The notes under the pieces: generated by a model | Database searches by the model: none | Seen by the model: only the letters and a program-made list of their open reading frames with translations | What the model was told of the DNA's origin: nothing | Translations under genes and position numbers: made by a program | Shown: one piece after another, positions 47,632-56,685 of the stretch | How positions within the stretch are numbered: the stretch's first letter is position 1 | Layout of the letters: every line of letters begins with the position of its first letter | DNA from: Anabaena sp. 4-3 | Lineage (GTDB): Bacteria; Cyanobacteriota; Cyanobacteriia; Cyanobacteriales; Nostocaceae | Length of the DNA stretch: 64,000 nucleotides | Reading direction: 5' to 3' | Assembly: GCF_001597745.1 (NCBI RefSeq) | Contig: NZ_LUHJ01000013.1 | Coordinates: 137,058-201,057, forward strand

Positions 47632-49857
47632 ATGCCTTCACACGCTAAATCGTCTTTGGAGGCTGGTTTAATTGCCCTCAAGCAGGGTAATTACCAAACA
47701 GCGATCGCGCAACTAGAACCCTTAGCCAGCTATCACGGTAATGGTACTGCTAGCTTGCAAGCTAGGGTAGGGTTAGTCATGGCTTATGCACGCAGTGGCG
47801 AAGTCCGTAAGGCGATCGCCCTGTGTCAAACTCTCACTGACAGCCAAAACCCAAAGGTGAAAGAGTGGGCAGAAGTTGCGCTAGTTCATTTGACAAAAAA
47901 TCAGACAAAACGCCAAAAAAAACCAAATTATGCCAATAGCAGGGCAAATAATGCTGAGGTTACTGCCAAATCAAAACCAGCCGTAGCCAAAACAAAATCT
48001 CATTATTCATCCACGTTGCCCTCTGTGGGTTTGCCAACACAATTTATAGAAAGACCTAATTTAGCGAATCATAATTTATTTGGCGTGACAAGTTACGCCA
48101 CAACTAAGGAATTTGGCATTTATTGGCGACAAGCAAAACGCGCCAAAGTTTGGCAGCCTTTACAAAAACCCAGTTGGATACCCTTACAACTGTTAGCAGG
48201 TGGCACATTCATAGCATTGTTTTGGGTGTTGCAAGCTATCCTGAAGTTCACAATGGGTACAATTAATTGGACTTTAGTGAAATTGCCCTACTTACAACCA
48301 GTACAGTTGTTGTATCGTGATCCTACCCCAGCGTTGTTGACAGTTTTGTTGATAGCGATCGCCATCTCACCTTGGGTATTAGACTGGTTGTTAGCCCAGT
48401 TGTATGGACAGCGAGAATTATCTAAAGATGTCCTACACAACCACAGTCGGGAAACGCTGCGGGTGCTACATCGCTATTGTCAACAGCGACATTGGCCAGC
48501 ACCCCAACTACGAATTTTACCAATAGCCGCACCAATAGCCCTAACTTATGGCAACTTACCCCGCAATGCCCGGATTGTAGTCAGTCAAGGGCTGTTAGAT
48601 CAACTAGCAGATGATGAAATTGCTACCATTTATGCCATGCAGCTAGGGGAGATTACCCACAGAGATTTTATCCTGATGTCTTTACTGCTGCTAATAACGT
48701 TGCCAATTTATCAACTCTATCAGCAGGTAGCAATTTGGGGTGATCAGAAATCACGCGGGATATGGCATTGGCCATTTACTATTGTATCCAGTTTGCTCTA
48801 TGGGTTGTGGTGTGTCCTGAGTGGTACAGCTTTACTGTATTCTCGCATACGCCTTTACTATAGCGATCGCCTAGCTGCGGAAATCACCGGAAATCCCAAC
48901 GGCTTAATTCGTGCCTTGCTGAAAATCACTATTGGCATTGCTGCTGATATTCAAAGACAAGAACAGACTACAGGACAATTAGAAAGTTTAAATCTTTTAC
49001 TGCCAGTCAGTTATCAACAAAGTATTAGTTTCGGTAGTGTGGCAGGTTATCTCACCTTTGAATCCATGTTGATGTGGGATCATGTCAACCCCTATCGACG
49101 TTGGTTTACGATGAATAACACTCATCCTTTAATGGGCGATCGCCTTCACCGATTATGCCAGATAGCTCGACACTGGCATATAGACCCCGAACTGCACTTT
49201 ACTAACCAACAAGCCCTGAGTCAACAAATACTAAATCTGACTCGTCAGACTTTCTGGCTGCAAATCGCGCCATTTTTAGGGATTCCTTTAGGTTTTGTGT
49301 TTGCGGGTTTAATTTGGCTACTGTGGCAAACTGCTTTCGCCTTGAAAATTTTAAACCTCAAATGGATTTACGACGATTGGTCATTTGTTACAGGTTGCCT
49401 ACTCATCTGCATCAGCATTGGTATAGTGTTGCGAATGAACTCCTTTTTTCCCGATATCAAAGCCCATAACATACAAACTGAACAACAGTTACCTTCCCTG
49501 TTAGCCAATCCCTCAAGCATTCCTAGTGATAGCATCAAGGTGCGTTTTGTCGGTAAGCTACTAGGCCGCCAAGGTATTAATAATTCTTTAGCCCAAGATT
49601 TAATATTACAATCCAGCCAAGGCTTAGTGAAACTCCATCATGTTTCCTGGTTGGGAAAATCAATGGCTCATCAAGATTTAATTGGTAGACAAGTAACAGT
49701 TACAGGTTGGTTTCGCCGAGGTGCAACACCCTGGATTGACATCCAAAGCTTACAAACTCAAAGCGGTAAAACTATCTATAGCCATCATCCCATTTGGTCT
49801 ACAGTCTTAGCAGTTGCCGCCCAAGCTTGGGGTGCTTATATTTTCTTGACTGGCTAG
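47632..49857 (+). CDS. M48-like membrane protein with TPR-like start, zinc motif degraded
   Basis: The 741-residue protein (from ATG 47632) has a TPR-like helical start (about 1-90), a basic linker, membrane helices at about 185-205 and 230-260, then an M48 peptidase-like domain (about 270-480), further helices near 545-610, and an OB-like beta domain at the C-terminus (about 640-720). In M48 enzymes the zinc motif is HExxH. Here the matching place reads AMQLGE (residues 335-340), so both His are absent, and the third ligand region SRxxEYxAD reads SRIRLYYSDR. The fold is otherwise conserved (LADDEIATIYAM, RLAAEITGNPNGL). It is thus probably not a protease. Function unknown. The neighbours do not help. 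Confidence 0.7.
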   Translation: MPSHAKSSLEAGLIALKQGNYQTAIAQLEPLASYHGNGTASLQARVGLVMAYARSGEVRKAIALCQTLTDSQNPKVKEWAEVALVHLTKNQTKRQKKPNYANSRANNAEVTAKSKPAVAKTKSHYSSTLPSVGLPTQFIERPNLANHNLFGVTSYATTKEFGIYWRQAKRAKVWQPLQKPSWIPLQLLAGGTFIALFWVLQAILKFTMGTINWTLVKLPYLQPVQLLYRDPTPALLTVLLIAIAISPWVLDWLLAQLYGQRELSKDVLHNHSRETLRVLHRYCQQRHWPAPQLRILPIAAPIALTYGNLPRNARIVVSQGLLDQLADDEIATIYAMQLGEITHRDFILMSLLLLITLPIYQLYQQVAIWGDQKSRGIWHWPFTIVSSLLYGLWCVLSGTALLYSRIRLYYSDRLAAEITGNPNGLIRALLKITIGIAADIQRQEQTTGQLESLNLLLPVSYQQSISFGSVAGYLTFESMLMWDHVNPYRRWFTMNNTHPLMGDRLHRLCQIARHWHIDPELHFTNQQALSQQILNLTRQTFWLQIAPFLGIPLGFVFAGLIWLLWQTAFALKILNLKWIYDDWSFVTGCLLICISIGIVLRMNSFFPDIKAHNIQTEQQLPSLLANPSSIPSDSIKVRFVGKLLGRQGINNSLAQDLILQSSQGLVKLHHVSWLGKSMAHQDLIGRQVTVTGWFRRGATPWIDIQSLQTQSGKTIYSHHPIWSTVLAVAAQAWGAYIFLTG

Positions 49858-49859
49858 GT

Positions 49860-49895
49860 TGTTAGTCATTAGTCATTAGTCATGAGTCATTGGGC
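49860..49895. repeat. Heptameric tandem repeat
   Basis: About four TTAGTCA units start right after the stop codon of the M48-like gene. Confidence 0.75.
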
Positions 49896-50075
49896 ATTGG
49901 ATTTTATCCTACACCCAGCAGAATGTAACCAAACATTGCAAATGTTGCTGTCAAGTGTTACATTTATTTACAAAATATCAGATAAATGAAATAACAAGCG
50001 TTCCAGCTAGGTGACTACCAGTGGCTGCTTGCGCCAATCTATCTTTGTTTATCCTCCCAACACAGCAGTAAATCG

Positions 50076-50101
50076 ACCAGCCACAGGCTGGTTTTTGTTT
50101 C
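50076..50101 (+). terminator. Intrinsic terminator
   Basis: A perfect 7-bp stem ACCAGCC/GGCTGGT with a 3-base loop is followed by TTTTTGTTT. It lies 220 bases after the M48-like gene and 406 bases before the RRM gene. Confidence 0.8.
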
Positions 50102-50507
50102 CAAATATTTACACTTGAATAAATGTGTATTTTATGTTACGATAGGTTAATATATGACTAAAAACTATTGCTAGAAAAGTGTATGCTGAACTAGCTACGT
50201 AGAAAATACCGTGGTAATGTAGGGAATGGTATTTATTTCTGCGGGCAAAGGCATTGAAAAAATGCTGATAGCAAGAAGCAGCAAAAAACAAGTTTAAAAC
50301 CTTTAAAATTAAGGTGGTATTAGTGGAGCGGTTTGTACGCTTTTTCAATCAAAAAGTTTTATCCCAACAAAAACTGTATTGTATAGGTTGACAGTTTGGA
50401 GTAAAAAAATTGGTTTATGGCAGTCTTGGTCAATAGCATTTAAAAGTTAAAGCCAAGCCATTGTTTTCTTGCCTGGCCATGTTCATTCAACTCTGGAGGT
50501 ATAGTTC
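50102..50507. other. Leader of the RRM protein gene
   Basis: About 400 AT-rich bases with no supported gene. It probably includes a long 5' untranslated region; cyanobacterial rbp genes often have one that is cold-responsive. CTGGAGG precedes the ATG. Confidence 0.45.
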
Positions 50508-50999
50508 ATGTCCGTTCGCCTATATATAGGCAATTTGCCAAAAGAAGAAATAGATCGTCAAGAGCTACAAGCAGTGTTTGCTGCTGAAGGCGATGCTGTG
50601 ACGACTAAGCTGATCAAAGACCGTAAAACTGGGAAGTGTCGCGGTTTTGGGTTTCTGACAGTCAATAATGATGAACAAGCAGACCAAATTATTGAAAAGT
50701 ATAACGGTCAATTGTTCAAAGAAACCCCCATTAAGTTAGAGAAAGCATTACCCCGTACTAAAGGTGATGAGGGTGATGAGCAAGCAGCAGCAACACCAGC
50801 AGGTGGTGCGCCTGTACCTAAAGCTAACAAAGAAAGCAACCGCCGTGAAAAAGGTTCTAAGAAATCTCGTCGCGGTGGTGGTGGACGCGAAAACACTGCT
50901 GCGTCTACAGCCGATACAGACGCTATTCGTCCTGATCCTCGTTGGGCTTCTGAATTAGAAAAGCTCAAGCAAATGCTAGCAGCACAAACCACCAATTAA
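50508..50999 (+). CDS. RNA-binding protein, RRM family with basic C-terminal tail
   Basis: The 163-residue protein has one RRM (residues 1-82) with RNP2 LYIGNL (5-10) and RNP1 KCRGFGFL (about 44-51), the aromatic residues needed for RNA contact. The following tail is Lys/Arg/Gly-rich (KKSRRGGGGRE), then acidic, and ends with PDPRWASELEKLKQML. Cyanobacterial Rbp proteins usually are about 80-100 residues with a short Gly-rich end, so this is a long version. They bind RNA, often in cold stress or near thylakoids. The ribosome binding site CTGGAGG is strong. No named Rbp can be assigned. Confidence 0.9.
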   Translation: MSVRLYIGNLPKEEIDRQELQAVFAAEGDAVTTKLIKDRKTGKCRGFGFLTVNNDEQADQIIEKYNGQLFKETPIKLEKALPRTKGDEGDEQAAATPAGGAPVPKANKESNRREKGSKKSRRGGGGRENTAASTADTDAIRPDPRWASELEKLKQMLAAQTTN

Positions 51000-51114
51000 A
51001 TCACAAAGGTAAAAGATTAAGAATTAAAAGTCAGGAATTGTTGATTTTTAATTTTTAATTTTTACCCAAGAGCTAATTGTGGCTATTGTTGACGGTGCGA
51101 TCGCTACTGTTGGG

Positions 51115-51363
51115 TATAATATACCGATTAACTGAATGTGTTTGTCCAAATTGGCTATAGATTGTCAATGAAGTCAAACAAAGTTTTGCCTAGAGTTGCG
51201 ATCGCACTTATTCATCTAAGTTAAGCGTGTCTGATTCTTCCAGAGTCCCAACCGCCAGGATGAGGGCAAGGAAACACTCTCAACTGGAAACAATTCGTAT
51301 TAAGTAAATATATTTCAACCCCTCAGTCTCACTACACTCTGAATTTAGGCTGAAGGGGTTTTG
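51115..51363 (+). ncRNA. Candidate small RNA with own promoter and terminator
   Basis: A good TATAAT (51115-51120) with TTGACG 20 bases upstream precedes about 240 bases without a coding frame, which end in a terminator hairpin at 51316-51363. Only an 18-codon frame is present. No similarity to a known RNA is recognised, so the call rests on these signals alone. Confidence 0.35.
51316..51363 (+). terminator. Intrinsic terminator
   Basis: AACCCCT-CAG pairs with CTG-A-AGGGGTT over a 20-base loop and TTTTG follows. It ends whatever is transcribed from the RRM gene or the preceding promoter. Confidence 0.8.
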
Positions 51364-51395
51364 ACTTTTTATCTAGCTGGCGGATGCTGGCTGTC

Positions 51396-51529
51396 AGGGA
51401 TTCCAGATCAAAAAACATCCAAAATGTAGGGTGCGTCAGTACGAGACACCCTAGCCATACCAAGAAAATATTCATTCTGACGCACCCTACTAACAGTCAG
51501 TTTGGATAATTTATTTTTCGGTGTTCCCT
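51396..51529. mobile_element. MITE-like element, copy B (inverted relative to copy A)
   Basis: The element begins AGGGATTCC and ends GGTGTTCCCT. Its reverse complement matches copy A (8163-8297) from end to end with about 10% differences, including the internal arms. It lies in the long spacer between the RRM gene and the glycosyltransferase. Confidence 0.7.
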
Positions 51530-52362
51530 AAAGCCGCTAGTTGGAGGCTTTCAAGAAACACGGAATCTAGGGAAGTAGAGGAAGTGGAGGCAGCAGAGGG
51601 AGATGTAGCGTTAGCTTTTCTTTACTATGCAACGCTAAAGCGTAGCTTGCTTCCTCGGAGGGGTACGGAGGTGTAAGCCTACCCGAAGGTTGGAAGATGA
51701 GGGGAATGAGGTAGACAAGGTAGACAAGGTAAAAATTCTTTAAGAGTCAACAATCTTCAATCAATCTTCAACAGTATTTTTTGGAAGGTATACAAAAATT
51801 ACCTTTAACTAAAGTGTATTGTATTATAAGATACAAAATTTTCATAGCAATATTAGTAATATTAAATACTCTACTTATTAATAGCAAAGTAAAGCAATTT
51901 AATTCAACGTAATTAATGACTTACTTTTTTTGTTTCAGTAGTTGAAATAAATTGTAAATTCACAAAAATTCAGTTAAATGAATTAAGTGAAAATACTGCT
52001 GCTAATAGTTTTACTAAAAATATACAAATATTGTAAAACTGATCCAAAAACCAGTAAATTTTTAGGTCATAACCTGATTTATTTACTGGATTGCGACCAG
52101 TGTTTTTGTATGTTTATAGAGTCAAAAATAGAAATAAATCTATTAAAAGTATTAGATATAAATATGGCAAATTAGATATAAAAAAAACAAATAGAAATAA
52201 TGAATAAAAACAGCAAAAAATCAGGAAGAAATATATAAAAAATCTTGGCATATTAAATTAAAATAAAAAATACTCACAGTTACTCACAAATTCAAGTAAT
52301 TGTGCAGACAGCACACTTGAAACTTCCGCCGACTGAACCACAATCAGCAACACACACAAACT
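51530..52362. other. AT-rich intergenic region
   Basis: About 830 bases. The first part has GGAAGTAGAGGAAG-type purine repeats and a copy of a Nostoc-like AGCGTTAGC/GCTAAAGCGTAGC palindromic fragment; the second part (51790-52320) is over 75% A+T. The small frame at 51987-52175 is not supported. The promoter of the glycosyltransferase is expected here. Confidence 0.5.
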
Positions 52363-53631
52363 ATGAACTCGAACACTGAAAAACGGATAGCTTTAATTTC
52401 AGTTCATGGAGATCCAGCAATTGAAATCGGGAAAGAAGAAGCTGGAGGGCAAAATGTTTACGTGCGTGAAGTAGGTAAAGCATTAGCCGAATTAGGATGG
52501 CAAGTTGATATGTTTAGCCGCCGAGTCAGCCCTGAACAAGAAACAATTGTTCAGCACAGCCCACTTTGTCGGACAATTCGGTTAACAGCAGGGCCAGAGG
52601 AATTTGTCCCCAGAGATAATGGTTTTAAACACTTACCAGAGTTTGTCCAACAATTGCTGCAATTCCAAAAAGAAAACCAAATTATTTATCCGTTGGTGCA
52701 TACAAACTACTGGCTGTCTAGTTGGGTAGGAATGCAATTAAAAGCAATCCAAGGCAGCAAACAAGTTCATACTTATCACTCTTTAGGCGCAGTCAAATAC
52801 AAAGCTGTAGATACAATACCTTTAATTGCCACTAAGCGGTTAGCTGTGGAAAAACAAGTATTAGAAACAGCAGACAGAATCGTGGCGACAAGTCCCCAAG
52901 AACAGCAACACATGCGATCGCTCGTGTCCACAAAAGGTTATATTGATGTAATTCCTTGTGGTACAGATATCGCCAAGTTTGGCTCAGTAAACAGAGAAAC
53001 AGCTAGAGCCGAATTAGGAATTGCACCAGATGCCAAAGTCATCTTGTATGTAGGACGTTTTGATTCGCGCAAAGGTATAGAAACTTTGGTGCGTGCAGTC
53101 AACGAGTCACAGTTACGGGATTCTGGTAAACTCAAACTAATTATTGGCGGTGGTTATACCCCAGGTAACAGCGACGGCAGAGAGCGCGATCGCATTGCGG
53201 GAATTGTGGCAGAATTAGGTATGAGCGACTTTACAAGTCTTCCCGGTCGCCTCAGCCAAGATATACTGCCTACATACTACGCTGCGGCTGATGTTTGTGT
53301 TGTTCCCAGTCATTACGAACCTTTTGGACTCGTAGCAATTGAAGCGATGGCTTGTGGTACACCAGTAGTAGCAAGTGATGTTGGTGGGTTGCAATTCACA
53401 GTCATCTCAGAAAAAACAGGTTTATTAGTACCACCAAAAGATGTAGCTGCTTTTTCTGTAGCGATTGATAGAATTTTGATGAATCCACAATGGCGGGATG
53501 AATTAGGTCAAACTGCTAGAAAACAGATGGAGTCTATTTTTAGTTGGCTGGGTGTGGCTGCGCGTCTGAGCGAACTATATACCCAAATTTTAACAACTAA
53601 AGTTCCAGAACCGGCATTAGTTACTCAATAA
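52363..53631 (+). CDS. GT4 glycosyltransferase, sucrose-phosphate synthase-like
   Basis: The 422-residue protein has the GT-B fold. The N-terminal part starts with RIALISVHGDPAIEIG, then GGQNVYVREVGKALAELG, and the C-terminal half has the GT4 signature FGLVAIEAMACGTPVVASDVGG with the E-x7-E pair. The length of about 420 fits the minimal cyanobacterial sucrose-phosphate synthase (glucosyltransferase domain only), which makes sucrose-6-phosphate from a nucleotide sugar and fructose-6-phosphate. MshA-like or exopolysaccharide GT4 enzymes look similar, so the substrate is not certain. No phosphatase domain is fused and no other sucrose gene is adjacent. Confidence 0.78.
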   Translation: MNSNTEKRIALISVHGDPAIEIGKEEAGGQNVYVREVGKALAELGWQVDMFSRRVSPEQETIVQHSPLCRTIRLTAGPEEFVPRDNGFKHLPEFVQQLLQFQKENQIIYPLVHTNYWLSSWVGMQLKAIQGSKQVHTYHSLGAVKYKAVDTIPLIATKRLAVEKQVLETADRIVATSPQEQQHMRSLVSTKGYIDVIPCGTDIAKFGSVNRETARAELGIAPDAKVILYVGRFDSRKGIETLVRAVNESQLRDSGKLKLIIGGGYTPGNSDGRERDRIAGIVAELGMSDFTSLPGRLSQDILPTYYAAADVCVVPSHYEPFGLVAIEAMACGTPVVASDVGGLQFTVISEKTGLLVPPKDVAAFSVAIDRILMNPQWRDELGQTARKQMESIFSWLGVAARLSELYTQILTTKVPEPALVTQ

Positions 53632-53926
53632 CACTATCAACATCCTTGGTAATAGGTATGAGGGAATTGGTAATATTTGGAAGCAAGAAGGAAGAAGGTA
53701 TCTAAAGCCATCCGTCAGAATTCACAAGTGAGAAACCTTGAGTTTTCTCTGCTTGTGAGTTAAACTAACCGGAGATATATTTCTGCTTGACTGCATTAGG
53801 AAAATTGGGTGATACTCACCTTTTCCCTTTTACTTTTTACCCTTTGAGATAACTTATTTATTTAAAATAATTTAGCCAAAGGTTAGTTATATTAAAAAAT
53901 ATTATAAATGCTGCAAAAACTAGAGT

Positions 53927-55120
53927 ATGAAGGATAGAATGTCAGACTTCATGCCTCATCCTTCGGAATTACATAAATTGTGGACACTTGACCCATCTGT
54001 AACTTTTCTCAATCATGGTTCATTTGGTGCTTGTCCACAAGCAGTGTTGGCAATACAGCAAAGATTGCGATCGCAATTAGAGAAAGAACCGTTACGCTTT
54101 TTTGGTAGAGAGTGGGAAACACTGCTCGATGATGCCAGAAGCAAACTAGCAGCATTTGTGAACGCTGATGTTCAAGATTTGGTATTCGTTAACAATGCTA
54201 CGACAGGTGTAAATTCCGTGTTACGTTCCCTGACTTTTACAGCAGAGGACGAAATTTTGACCACCAACCACGAGTATAACGCTTGTCGCAATGCGCTGGA
54301 TTTTATCGCCAGTCGCACAGGTGCGCGGGTAGTCGTGGCAAAAATTCCCTTTCCCATAGAGTCGCCACAACAAGTAATAACGGCAGTTATTGAGCAAGTC
54401 ACATCAAAAACCAAGTTGGCATTATTAGATCATGTGACTAGCCAAACTGGGTTAATTTTTCCCATTCAGGAATTAATACAGGAATTACAACTACGGGGTG
54501 TAGATACCTTAATTGATGGCGCACACGCACCGGGAATGATACCTTTAAATTTGCGAGAAATTGGCGCAACTTACTATACCGGAAACTGTCATAAATGGCT
54601 GTCTGCGCCCAAGGGTGCGGCATTCTTGTATGTGCGTCGAGATAAACAGCCAGAAATTCGACCTTTGACAATTAGCCACGGTGCAAATTCACCACGCACC
54701 GATAAAACACGCTTTCAGTTAGAATTTGACTGGACTGGTACAGATGATTATACAGCTTATATGTGTGTACCAGAGGCGATCGCTTTCATGGGTTCGTTGT
54801 TACCCGGCGGTTGGCAAGGATTGATCCAGCATAATCATCAAATGATATTAGCTGCCAGACAGTTACTTTGTCAAGCTTTGCAAGTGTCACCACCTTGTCC
54901 TGAAGACATGATTGGCGCGATGGCAGTTGTACCAATGCCAGCTAGATTAGAAAATCGTGATTTCATGTCTGTGCATGACCAATTATTTGATCAGTATGGC
55001 ATTCAAGTACAGATAGTTCCTTGGACAGAATCACCGCGATTGTTGCTGAGAATTTCCGCACAGATTTACAATACCCTAGAGCAGTACGAATATTTAGCAA
55101 AAGCACTCACAGAACTTTAA
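53927..55120 (+). CDS. PLP-dependent class V aminotransferase (isopenicillin N epimerase-like)
   Basis: The 397-residue protein belongs to fold-type I, class V. The PLP-binding Lys is Lys223 in GNCHKWLSAPKG, preceded by the Asp of LIDGAHAPGM (about 196-203), which contacts the pyridine ring. NNATTGVNSVLR at 89-100 binds the cofactor phosphate. Overall similarity points to the isopenicillin N epimerase/cysteine desulfurase-like subgroup. The catalytic Cys of true cysteine desulfurases is not evident. The start is ATG 53927, 53939 or 53951; the third follows the family best. Function and substrate unknown. Confidence 0.85.
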   Translation: MKDRMSDFMPHPSELHKLWTLDPSVTFLNHGSFGACPQAVLAIQQRLRSQLEKEPLRFFGREWETLLDDARSKLAAFVNADVQDLVFVNNATTGVNSVLRSLTFTAEDEILTTNHEYNACRNALDFIASRTGARVVVAKIPFPIESPQQVITAVIEQVTSKTKLALLDHVTSQTGLIFPIQELIQELQLRGVDTLIDGAHAPGMIPLNLREIGATYYTGNCHKWLSAPKGAAFLYVRRDKQPEIRPLTISHGANSPRTDKTRFQLEFDWTGTDDYTAYMCVPEAIAFMGSLLPGGWQGLIQHNHQMILAARQLLCQALQVSPPCPEDMIGAMAVVPMPARLENRDFMSVHDQLFDQYGIQVQIVPWTESPRLLLRISAQIYNTLEQYEYLAKALTEL

Positions 55121-55438
55121 AAGTATTGCATAAAAAGTCTTTACTTATGCAGCCATTCCAGACAGAAATAAATCAAAGTATATTAAGTAATGTAACATAA
55201 TCAAAGTTGAGTTCGTAGTAAGGACTTAAGTCCTTACTACAAACCTTAATTTATTTACGCCGTGCTACTTATTTCTGAATATCGCATATAATAAGAGCAT
55301 AATCTCAAGGAATGTACTGTAAACTCATAGAAAAAAACAGTCAAAATTAGTATAACAGTAATACTCCCAAAAAGCCAATATTCCTGTCAATTAATCTGGC
55401 TGTTTGAGTAGAAATTGCCCTGTGCAAAGGGGGCTAAA
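55121..55438. other. Intergenic region
   Basis: About 320 AT-rich bases with no supported gene. A 13-base inverted repeat (TAAGGACTTAAGTCCTTA) is at 55218-55235. Confidence 0.5.
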
Positions 55439-55798
55439 ATGAAAAATACTTTATACAATATATTCTCCAGACTGGCTATAACTGCAACAGTGGTATTAGC
55501 AGCTTTATTAATCACTGTACCAGTAGCTGCTAATGAAAATCAGCAGATTACTAATGCTTTAATTAACCCTAGAGGAATAGACTTTTTCCGTGAAGGGCAA
55601 GAGCAGTTTGAGCATGAAATGAAAGTGTTAATGATGAAAGATAGTCTGTTACCAGAAAAATTACTGCAAATTAATCCTGAAGTCATGCAGGTACAACAAC
55701 AGTTATTACCATTAGAAAATCATCAGGTTATTCCCGGTGATGTTAATAGTGATAATTCACAAAAATTCATGAATCAAGATAGTGAGATTATACATTAG
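55439..55798 (+). CDS. Small secreted hypothetical protein
   Basis: From ATG 55439, preceded by AGGGGG, the 119-residue product has a signal peptide (about 1-29, MKNTLYNIFSRLAITATVVL through VPVAA) with a likely cleavage after AA before NENQQ. The mature protein is about 90 residues, rich in Glu, Gln and Asn, with FFREGQEQFEHEM as a conserved-looking segment. It has no Cys and no enzyme motif. It is probably periplasmic, of unknown function. Its last 11 bases overlap the opposite-strand gene. Confidence 0.6.
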   Translation: MKNTLYNIFSRLAITATVVLAALLITVPVAANENQQITNALINPRGIDFFREGQEQFEHEMKVLMMKDSLLPEKLLQINPEVMQVQQQLLPLENHQVIPGDVNSDNSQKFMNQDSEIIH

Positions 55799-56573
55799 TT
55801 TGTAATTTGAGAAAACTAGCGATAGCCTCAACGGTTTGTGCTGCACTTTTAGCTGTAAACATGGGGCCAGAAGCCAAATAAATCTGCTCCTCATTGTCTA
55901 AATTTAGCAGAACATAGTAATTTGTTCCTCTCCCTACAGTAGCAGCATCAATATTAATTCCTAAAATTTCTTTTAATTTAACTTCAGTAACCGCTTGACT
56001 AAACCAACCTTGACGGTTAATAGTTGCTTTACCCAGAACTTTATCGAAACTACAGACAATTTTAGCATTCATTTGCATATAGATAATGCAACCACCACCA
56101 GCAGCAATTAGTAATAAACCTAGAGGATAAGTCCAAAAGCGGCTATCTTCCTGAATAGTTAAAGTTGTAGCTGGCGAGTTTTTCAGAAAATCGTTGATTT
56201 GGGTTGCATAGGTTTCTTTTTTAGTTCTATCTGCATTTATTAAATTAATAGGAAAACTACCTTGATTTGTTAGCAGTAAAAAAGGATAACTACCCCATTC
56301 ATCAGTAGTGCTAGTATCTAGTTTTGCGCCTTTTATCTCTAAGAGATTCCAAGTGTGAGTTTGAGATTTTAAAAAACTGTTGCTAATTAACTGACAACTA
56401 GCTGGCTGGTTTTCAATGCGATTACAAGTAAAAGTAGTGACTTTTCCGAGTGTAGCTATTAAAAAAATACCACTTGCGGCGAATAGTCCCCCAAACAGCC
56501 AGTAAAAAATGGCTTGTGGTTTGAATTGTAGTTTTAATAAAGTTGGTGTTTTTTCTAAAATCAGAACTTGCAT
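55788..56573 (-). CDS. Membrane protein of unknown function
   Basis: With ATG 56573 (Met at start of MQVLILEKTPTLLKLQF) the product has about 261 residues; a GTG at 56633 would add 20. Two hydrophobic segments are at about 20-42 and 145-170, with a soluble extracytoplasmic domain between and a cytoplasmic beta-rich domain (about 175-260). The layout resembles PH-like membrane proteins of unknown role. It contains a Cys pair in the first soluble loop. It is convergent with the small secreted gene. Confidence 0.6.
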   Translation of the reverse strand: MQVLILEKTPTLLKLQFKPQAIFYWLFGGLFAASGIFLIATLGKVTTFTCNRIENQPASCQLISNSFLKSQTHTWNLLEIKGAKLDTSTTDEWGSYPFLLLTNQGSFPINLINADRTKKETYATQINDFLKNSPATTLTIQEDSRFWTYPLGLLLIAAGGGCIIYMQMNAKIVCSFDKVLGKATINRQGWFSQAVTEVKLKEILGINIDAATVGRGTNYYVLLNLDNEEQIYLASGPMFTAKSAAQTVEAIASFLKLQTNV

Positions 56574-56685
56574 GGTTATAACAAAATATAAGACTTTAAA
56601 ACCTAGTATGAAATTGGTGTTTACGCCGCCCACTCTCTACTCTTTTATAGATGATATATTAATCGCATCTATTGAAAAAATAATG

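Noticed and set aside
50109..50348. 79-codon minus-strand frame in the leader of the RRM gene
   Set aside because: The sequence is AT-rich, the product lacks any known pattern, and the region fits an untranslated leader better.
51987..52175. 62-codon plus-strand frame before the glycosyltransferase
   Set aside because: Lys/Ile/Leu-rich product expected from more than 75% A+T; no start signal.
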